This document shows positions 59,445 to 64,000 of a stretch of DNA of 64,000 nucleotides, piece after piece. Where the stretch lies: the NCBI GenBank assembly GCA_030263635.1, contig SZPI01000001.1:1-64000 (forward strand), given 5' to 3'. Under the pieces are notes generated by a model, which was not told the origin of the DNA, did no database searches, and saw only the letters and a program-made list of their open reading frames with translations. Position numbers and translations under genes: made by a program. This stretch comes from Flexicrinis sp001567485 (lineage in GTDB: Bacteria > Chloroflexota > Anaerolineae > Aggregatilineales > Phototrophicaceae). Every line of letters starts with the position of its first letter. Positions within the stretch are counted from its first letter, which is position 1.

Positions 59445-60589
59445 GGCGCGCTCCCCGTCGCGTAGGTTTGCAGCGCGAAATACAACGGCTTGAGGTCGAA
59501 GTCGGTGGTTGCCAGCACGAATCCGTCTGGATAGCTGTTAGCGGGCGTGGGATACCGGAACACCCATAAACACTGCGCGGCTAGCCACGGCCACTGCGCA
59601 TCCGCCCACCGGAAAGCGTCGAGCGTGTTGATCACACGCTGCGCAGGGGAGACCGCGCCCGCCCAGCGTGGATGATCGTTCCAGCCGAACTCGGTGATCC
59701 AGACCTTCATCTCGTCCAACCCGTATTCATCCAACACGTCGCGCAGCAGTTCCACGCGCCGGAAGTTGAGGCGATCACGAGCTGGCGCGTCGAGCGCGGC
59801 GGATCGCAGGCCGTAGCTGTGCACGGCAAGCCCGTCGAAGTACGCCGCAGCGCCGGCGTCCAGTATGCCGCGCAGATACAAGATGTCCTCTAAGCCGTTG
59901 GCGCTGCCAGCAGGTTCCAGTGTCGCGGCCAGCGCGCCGGCGAGGATCGTCACGTCGGGCGCCGCGGCACGCACCGCTGTGGTAGTGGCCGCCAGCAGCG
60001 CCGTGTATTCGACCGGACTGACCGGACGGAATCCCCACTCGAACGTGAGGTTCGGCTCGTTCCAGACGATGATCGCGGCGAGATCGTCGCGGTAGCGCGC
60101 CGTGAACCGCGCGGCGTAGGCGGCGAAATTGTCATACGACTCGGCCGGCAGCTCGTTGAAGGTCGTTGGCGTGCCGTCCTCGCGCTGACGTGCCCACTCC
60201 GGCACCAAGCCAAGCCGCGCGATTACACGGATGCCTTGATTGCGCGCGTGCTTGAAAATCTTGTCGGGCTGGCTCCAATCGTCTTGGCCGGGGCGGCGCT
60301 CGACGTATGCCCACGGGAAGAATTCGACGATTGTGCCTGCTCCCATCTCACGCACGGCGCGCAGGCTTTGCTGCATGCGGAACTCTGGAACCTCGTCAAT
60401 CAGGCGTGTGTGGACGCACAGCTGCGGCGCATTCGTTACGACGGTCTGCGGCGCATCGAGCAGGACGTGCTGCGGCGCAGGGGCGATCTGCGCGATCAGC
60501 CATACGGCCGCTACCCCCTTCAGGCACCACGTCATGGTGTCGAGGTTGAGCCAGCTCATCCAGCGCCAAGTCCGTCCTGCCAATCGCAT
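59441..60589 (-). CDS. Clan A glycoside hydrolase (GH39/GH5-like)
   Basis: A 382-residue protein with an N-terminal hydrophobic segment (about 19-35) and a TIM-barrel hydrolase. The acid/base Glu is in LAAIIVWNEPNLTFEWGF (NEP motif) and the nucleophile Glu in MKVWITEFGWNDHP. Other barrel features: VEFFPWAYVERRPGQDDW, NQGIRVIARLGLVPEWA, YFDGLAVHSYG. Closest in style to GH39-like xylosidases and related glycosidases of surface polysaccharide clusters; substrate unknown. A TTGACA promoter precedes it. Confidence 0.8.
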   Translation of the reverse strand: MRLAGRTWRWMSWLNLDTMTWCLKGVAAVWLIAQIAPAPQHVLLDAPQTVVTNAPQLCVHTRLIDEVPEFRMQQSLRAVREMGAGTIVEFFPWAYVERRPGQDDWSQPDKIFKHARNQGIRVIARLGLVPEWARQREDGTPTTFNELPAESYDNFAAYAARFTARYRDDLAAIIVWNEPNLTFEWGFRPVSPVEYTALLAATTTAVRAAAPDVTILAGALAATLEPAGSANGLEDILYLRGILDAGAAAYFDGLAVHSYGLRSAALDAPARDRLNFRRVELLRDVLDEYGLDEMKVWITEFGWNDHPRWAGAVSPAQRVINTLDAFRWADAQWPWLAAQCLWVFRYPTPANSYPDGFVLATTDFDLKPLYFALQTYATGSAP

Positions 60590-60620
60590 CGTCAGCCCTA
60601 TGTGTCGTTATCTACCGCTG

Positions 60621-60650
60621 AGAGTACGAACTGACCCGCCGGTCTGTCAA
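60621..60650 (-). promoter_or_regulatory. Promoter for glycoside hydrolase-solute-binding protein pair
   Basis: On the minus strand a perfect TTGACA (60650-60645), an 18-bp spacer and TACTCT (60626-60621), 32 bp before the ATG at 60589. Confidence 0.6.
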
Positions 60651-60738
60651 CGTGTGAAGGGCAACCGTCGCCTAATGATCGTCGTCACGGCGGATATCGT
60701 ATGCTATGCTGGCATGCGTACACATCCACGAGGCGCCT

Positions 60739-61575
60739 ATGCTGTTCTCCCTCAATTACTCGCCAGAAATGGCCGCGCTGATCCGTTCGGGCGATATCGA
60801 GGTCGACCGAATCAAATGCCCGGAGTGGCCTGATATGATCGCCGAGGCGAGCACAGTCGGGCAGGTGTATGTCCACTTCAAGCTGATGGCGGGGCAGGGG
60901 CTGCTCGCGCGTGAACTGCTCGATAGTGTGGCGCGGTTCCGTCAGGAAACGGCAACTCCGTACGTCAACACGCACATCGGCCCATCGTCTGCGCTGTATC
61001 CGCTGCCAAGCGACCGGTCAGGCGCCAAGGACGCCGTGCGGCGTTCGTTCGATCAACTCTCCGAACAGTTTGGGCCGGATGCCGTCATCGCGGAGAACGT
61101 GCCGTATCCTGCACGTTCGGACAATGACAAATCCCTCATCAGCATCGATCCGGAGTTCATCAGCGAGGTGATCGAGGAATCCGGCGTCGGGCTGCTGCTG
61201 GACATCGGCCACGCGCGCCGCGTCGCCGAACATTGGGGCATTGATCCGCGTATCTACATGAGTCGCCTGCCCGTCCACCGTCTGCGCGAAATTCACATCA
61301 CCGGTCTCGGTTACAGTCCTGAGGGCATGCGCGTCGATCACATGCCGATGCGCGACGAAGATTGGGACTTGCTGGGGTGGGCGCTGGACAACGTACAAAG
61401 CGGGAACTGGGCCGAGCCGTGGTCAGTCTCGTGCGAGTACGGGGGCGTCGGAGAGCCGTTTCGCTGGCGCAGCCGTGCCGATGTGATCGCGCATGACGCG
61501 CCGCGTATGCTGGCGATGGTGCGCGCCGCACAGCCCGCAGTAACGCCGCAGACCAAGCCTACGGGCGAAGCGTAA
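60739..61575 (+). CDS. DUF692/sugar-isomerase-like TIM-barrel protein
   Basis: From ATG 60739 (GAGG 5-6 nt upstream; MLFSLNYSPEMAALIRSG) the product has 278 residues. Features fit the DUF692/xylose-isomerase-like TIM barrel: VYVHFKLMAGQG, VNTHIGPSSALYP, VIAENVPYP, GLLLDIGHARRVAEHWG and LREIHITGLG with ordered His/Asp/Glu residues that may bind metal. DUF692 includes MbnB, which modifies peptides, but no partner peptide gene is seen. Function open. Convergent with the M23 gene, sharing 17 bp. Confidence 0.65.
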   Translation: MLFSLNYSPEMAALIRSGDIEVDRIKCPEWPDMIAEASTVGQVYVHFKLMAGQGLLARELLDSVARFRQETATPYVNTHIGPSSALYPLPSDRSGAKDAVRRSFDQLSEQFGPDAVIAENVPYPARSDNDKSLISIDPEFISEVIEESGVGLLLDIGHARRVAEHWGIDPRIYMSRLPVHRLREIHITGLGYSPEGMRVDHMPMRDEDWDLLGWALDNVQSGNWAEPWSVSCEYGGVGEPFRWRSRADVIAHDAPRMLAMVRAAQPAVTPQTKPTGEA

Positions 61576-62599
61576 TGTCGATCCATGTCGTGTGACCCGC
61601 TTCGACCACGACCGTCTTGCGGAAACGAATGCGCCCGTTCGCCTCGCTGACGATCACGTCGTAGTCGTCGGCCTCGAGGTCGCCCAACGTGAAATCCTCG
61701 CGCCACGCCGGGTCACGGTTGATGAGTGGATCGTTGGAATAGGTGTAGGCGTAACGCGGGATACCGCCGGTCAGCCCGGCGCGCCTGACGGTCACGGTGA
61801 GTTCTGCCGGGATGGAGCCATCCGGATTGCGCACCTGTCCGGCGATCATGCCATAGCCGGGATAGGGCAGAATCCACCAGTCCGGATTGCGGGACGACCC
61901 GAAGCTGTCGGGATCGCCGACGCGCACCTCAAGGTGCAGATGCGGGCCGAACGCGACGCCGGTGCCGCCGACCACGCCGATCTTGTCACCCGCCGCGACA
62001 CGCTCACCGGTCTTGACGTCGACGCGCTGCATGTGGCCGTACAGCGTATAGACCGGCAGGCCGTCGAGGGATAGGACGTCGTGCTGCAAGATAACGAGAT
62101 TGCCGTAGTAATTCGGAATCGGGCCGAACAGGCGCGTCCGATCTTCTCCGGCGTAGTACACCGTGCCGTCTGCCACTGCGAGGATCGGCGTGCCGCGCGG
62201 GTTTTGAATGTCCACGCCGTGATGGATCGGCAGGCCGCGCAGCTCGCCCATGCCGTACGGATACGTGCGGTCGATATAGTCGACCTGATCGCGCGTGAAC
62301 GGCCGTTGAAACGCGAACATATCTACCGGGGCCAGCGTGGGTGTGAGCGATGGGGTCAGCGTGTCCGTGGGAACCGGCGTTCGCGATGGCGTCGTGGTCG
62401 CGGTGGGCGTGTGAGTCGCGGTTGGTGTCGCGGTTGGCGTATAGGTTGGCGTCGGCGGAACGCTGGTGGTGGGGATCGGCGTCGCGAGCACAACACCCTG
62501 AATGGTCGGCGGGATGGTGACACGCACCGCCGTCGCGGCTTGTTCAGGCCGGCAGCCGGCCAGTATCAGCACGCAGACACAGACTACGAGAAGACGCAT
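61559..62599 (-). CDS. M23-family peptidase-like lipoprotein
   Basis: 346 residues from ATG 62599. A signal peptide ends in the lipobox LAGC (Cys16), followed by a long Thr/Pro linker (about 43-92). The M23 (LytM) domain shows HHGVDIQNPRGTPILAVADG (metal H and D), LYGHMQRVDVKTGERV and the HxH metal pair in FGPHLHLEVR. All zinc ligands of LytM endopeptidases appear present. A C-terminal Ig-like/carboxypeptidase-regulatory-like region (about 250-346) follows. Likely cell-wall hydrolase anchored outside. Starts directly after the ftcD stop. Confidence 0.88.
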   Translation of the reverse strand: MRLLVVCVCVLILAGCRPEQAATAVRVTIPPTIQGVVLATPIPTTSVPPTPTYTPTATPTATHTPTATTTPSRTPVPTDTLTPSLTPTLAPVDMFAFQRPFTRDQVDYIDRTYPYGMGELRGLPIHHGVDIQNPRGTPILAVADGTVYYAGEDRTRLFGPIPNYYGNLVILQHDVLSLDGLPVYTLYGHMQRVDVKTGERVAAGDKIGVVGGTGVAFGPHLHLEVRVGDPDSFGSSRNPDWWILPYPGYGMIAGQVRNPDGSIPAELTVTVRRAGLTGGIPRYAYTYSNDPLINRDPAWREDFTLGDLEADDYDVIVSEANGRIRFRKTVVVEAGHTTWIDITLRP

Positions 62600-62602
62600 C
62601 AA

Positions 62603-63520
62603 TTACTCGAAGGGAATAGGACGATAATCTCCGGTCGCTTGGCCGATACGCGCCTCAAGGATGAGGTCGGCCGCGGCCGCCGGCAATTGTAAGGCGGAAA
62701 GGGCCGCATCGACTAGGGCGCTCAGCGGCGCGAGGCCCACCAGTTCCGTGCGCTCGACCCGATGACCGCGCGCGGCCGCTGCCTGCCGCACGGCATCCAG
62801 CGCGGACAACATGCCGGTCACGCGGAAGTCCGTCAGGTTCATCGAGACCTGCGCCGCGCCGTCCACCAGCAGCCCCAGCGCGCGCACGCGTGGCAGTCCG
62901 CCGCCGGATTCGCGAATCTCGCGTGCGACAGCCTGCGCGACCGATAGATCGTCCGTATCCAGATAGGCGTTGAAGGCGATCAGCGGCCCACGCGCGCCGA
63001 CTGCCACGGCCCCGGCGCTTCCCAGCGCGCTTGGCCCGTAGTCCGGCGTCCGCGTGGGATCGGCGCCAACTGACCCGACAAGCGTCTCGTACGGATCGCG
63101 GCGCACCTGCGGCAGCGTGACACGATCAGGCCGGAGCGCCGCGGCGTCATACAAAAACACCGGCAGCCCAAGTTCAGAGCCGATACGCGCGCCCAGCTTT
63201 CGGGCGGTACTGACGCACTCCGCCAACGAGACCTCGCGCAGCGGGATCAGCGGCACGACGTCGGCCGCGCCGATACGCGGATGCACACCGGACTGCTGAC
63301 GCATGTCGATCAGGGCCGCGGCCGCCTTGACGGCGCGGTACGCCGCCTCAGCGATCGGGTCGAAATCGCCGACCAGCGTAACGACCGTGCGGTTATGATC
63401 GGCGTCGCTGGATACGTCGATGATGCTCACGCCGGAAACGCGCATGGCATCCACAATCGCCGTGACGACCTCCGGACGCCGCCCCTCGCTGAAGTTCGGG
63501 ACGCACTCGATCAGGCTCAT
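62603..63520 (-). CDS. ftcD: Glutamate formimidoyltransferase
   Basis: Transfers the formimino group from formiminoglutamate to tetrahydrofolate (histidine degradation/one-carbon metabolism). From ATG 63520 the product has 305 residues: MSLIECVPNFSEGRRPEVV (catalytic His lies in the following DADHNRTVVTLVG), GVHPRIGAADVVPLIPL, and RALGLLVDGAAQVSMNLTDF. It has only the transferase half, without the cyclodeaminase domain. No other hut genes are present. An ATG at 63538 would overlap the upstream gene. Confidence 0.9.
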   Translation of the reverse strand: MSLIECVPNFSEGRRPEVVTAIVDAMRVSGVSIIDVSSDADHNRTVVTLVGDFDPIAEAAYRAVKAAAALIDMRQQSGVHPRIGAADVVPLIPLREVSLAECVSTARKLGARIGSELGLPVFLYDAAALRPDRVTLPQVRRDPYETLVGSVGADPTRTPDYGPSALGSAGAVAVGARGPLIAFNAYLDTDDLSVAQAVAREIRESGGGLPRVRALGLLVDGAAQVSMNLTDFRVTGMLSALDAVRQAAAARGHRVERTELVGLAPLSALVDAALSALQLPAAAADLILEARIGQATGDYRPIPFE

Positions 63521-63524
63521 CGGG

Positions 63525-64000
63525 TCATCCGGGGTCATCCTCGATTCGCGGCGGCTCGCTGCCGGGGGGCATATCATCAGGGCTGTGCTCGGCCAAGCGC
63601 CTGATCGTCGCCTCGTGCAGCTCGCGGTTGTTGAGGCGGTCGTACATGCGCGGGTTGACGGCGCGATCTATCGCATAACGCCAGCGGTCGCGCCCGACCT
63701 CGCGTAACACGGAACGGCAGTTATCGCAGCGGACGACGTGTTTCGTGTTGGGAATGCCCACCGAACGTTCGACGCGCGCTTCGACGTGCAGATGTCCTGA
63801 CTTGCACACCGGACACGAGTCGATGACGAAACCCGCGGCATAGCGATGAGCGGTAGCCGCCCCCCGCAAGTACAGCCACAAATAGCCGACAATGAGCAGC
63901 AGGCCCAGACCCGCCAACACCAGTTCGGGCCGGACGCCGCCCGAGTCGGTAGAGGCAGGCGGCGCCGGGGTCGGCGCGGCGGTCGGGCGCGGAGGCTGCG
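63525..64000 (-). CDS. Membrane protein with Pro/Thr linker and Cys-pair (zinc-ribbon-like) domain, N-terminus beyond window
   Basis: The frame is open to the window edge, so the gene starts outside it. The visible part begins with a Pro/Ala/Thr-rich stretch, then one membrane helix (ELVLAGLGLLLIVGYLWLYL), then a domain with two Cys pairs, SCPVCKSGHL and VVRCDNCRSVLRE, which could form a zinc ribbon, and an acidic C-terminus. A GTG within the frame (63920) could be mistaken for the start. I recognise no family. The stop is 4 bp before ftcD, so the two are probably co-transcribed. Confidence 0.6.
   Translation of the reverse strand, partial: QPPRPTAAPTPAPPASTDSGGVRPELVLAGLGLLLIVGYLWLYLRGAATAHRYAAGFVIDSCPVCKSGHLHVEARVERSVGIPNTKHVVRCDNCRSVLREVGRDRWRYAIDRAVNPRMYDRLNNRELHEATIRRLAEHSPDDMPPGSEPPRIEDDPG

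Overview
The window is GC-rich DNA, gene-dense on both strands and almost entirely chromosomal housekeeping. The best guess is a member of the Chloroflexota, probably Anaerolineae-like. Pointers are a T-box-controlled trp operon outside an obvious Firmicute background, a lipoprotein with a long Thr-Pro linker, LCP/M23 envelope genes without LPS genes, several TTG and GTG starts, and aerobic haem A synthesis genes. This placement is inference from gene content; no rRNA gene is present. I see no phage, IS element, CRISPR array or tRNA gene.

Layout. 1-4.4 kb: end of a membrane glycosyltransferase, a small membrane protein, a degenerate tyrosine-recombinase-like protein and lipM (minus strand), divergent from an LCP-family gene. 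4.46-6.6 kb: a two-way terminator, a 6S RNA gene with its own promoter, and aspS. 6.7-14.3 kb: a Uma2 remnant, an RlmI-like methyltransferase, a TauE-like permease, a DUF6544-like protein, ligA, an SH3b protein and polX. 14.4-23.2 kb: an orphan phage-tail-tube-like protein, a SelW/Rdx-like protein, threonine aldolase, a degenerate CPBP protein, a HerA-like ATPase, a phospholipase C-like protein, an O-antigen-ligase-like protein and a BTAD regulator with a decayed ATPase domain.

23.2-40.4 kb is the centrepiece: a single-direction block of 19 protein genes covering the whole shikimate and tryptophan pathways. A promoter (TTGACA-17-TATTCT) and a T-box leader read tRNA-Trp (specifier TGG, acceptor-binding TGGC) ahead of trpE, a histidine-phosphatase homologue lacking its catalytic His, trpG, trpS, trpD, trpC, trpF, trpB, a Nudix gene and trpA. 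A second leader follows. It has a TTGACA promoter, a short ORF with the run Tyr-Ala-Phe-Tyr-Tyr-Phe, and a strong intrinsic terminator with an alternative pairing. It precedes aroH, aroF, tyrA, aroA, aroE, aroC, aroK, aroB and aroQ. The layout suggests that the Trp branch is sensed by a T-box and the common/Tyr-Phe part by ribosome-mediated attenuation.

40.5-49.7 kb: glutamine synthetase, lysC (opposite strand), ricT, a PIG-L deacetylase, an M20 amidohydrolase, an S51-like protein without its nucleophile, purA, and a BtuF-like protein without a signal peptide. 49.8-52.6 kb: a small membrane protein, ctaA, ctaB and a membrane cytochrome c (aerobic respiration). 52.6-55.1 kb: rqcH and ppk2, translationally coupled. 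55.1-60.6 kb (minus): three glycosyltransferases, then a separate pair of a family-3 solute-binding protein and a clan-A glycoside hydrolase. 60.7-64 kb: a DUF692-like TIM barrel, an M23 lipoprotein, glutamate formimidoyltransferase and a truncated gene at the edge.
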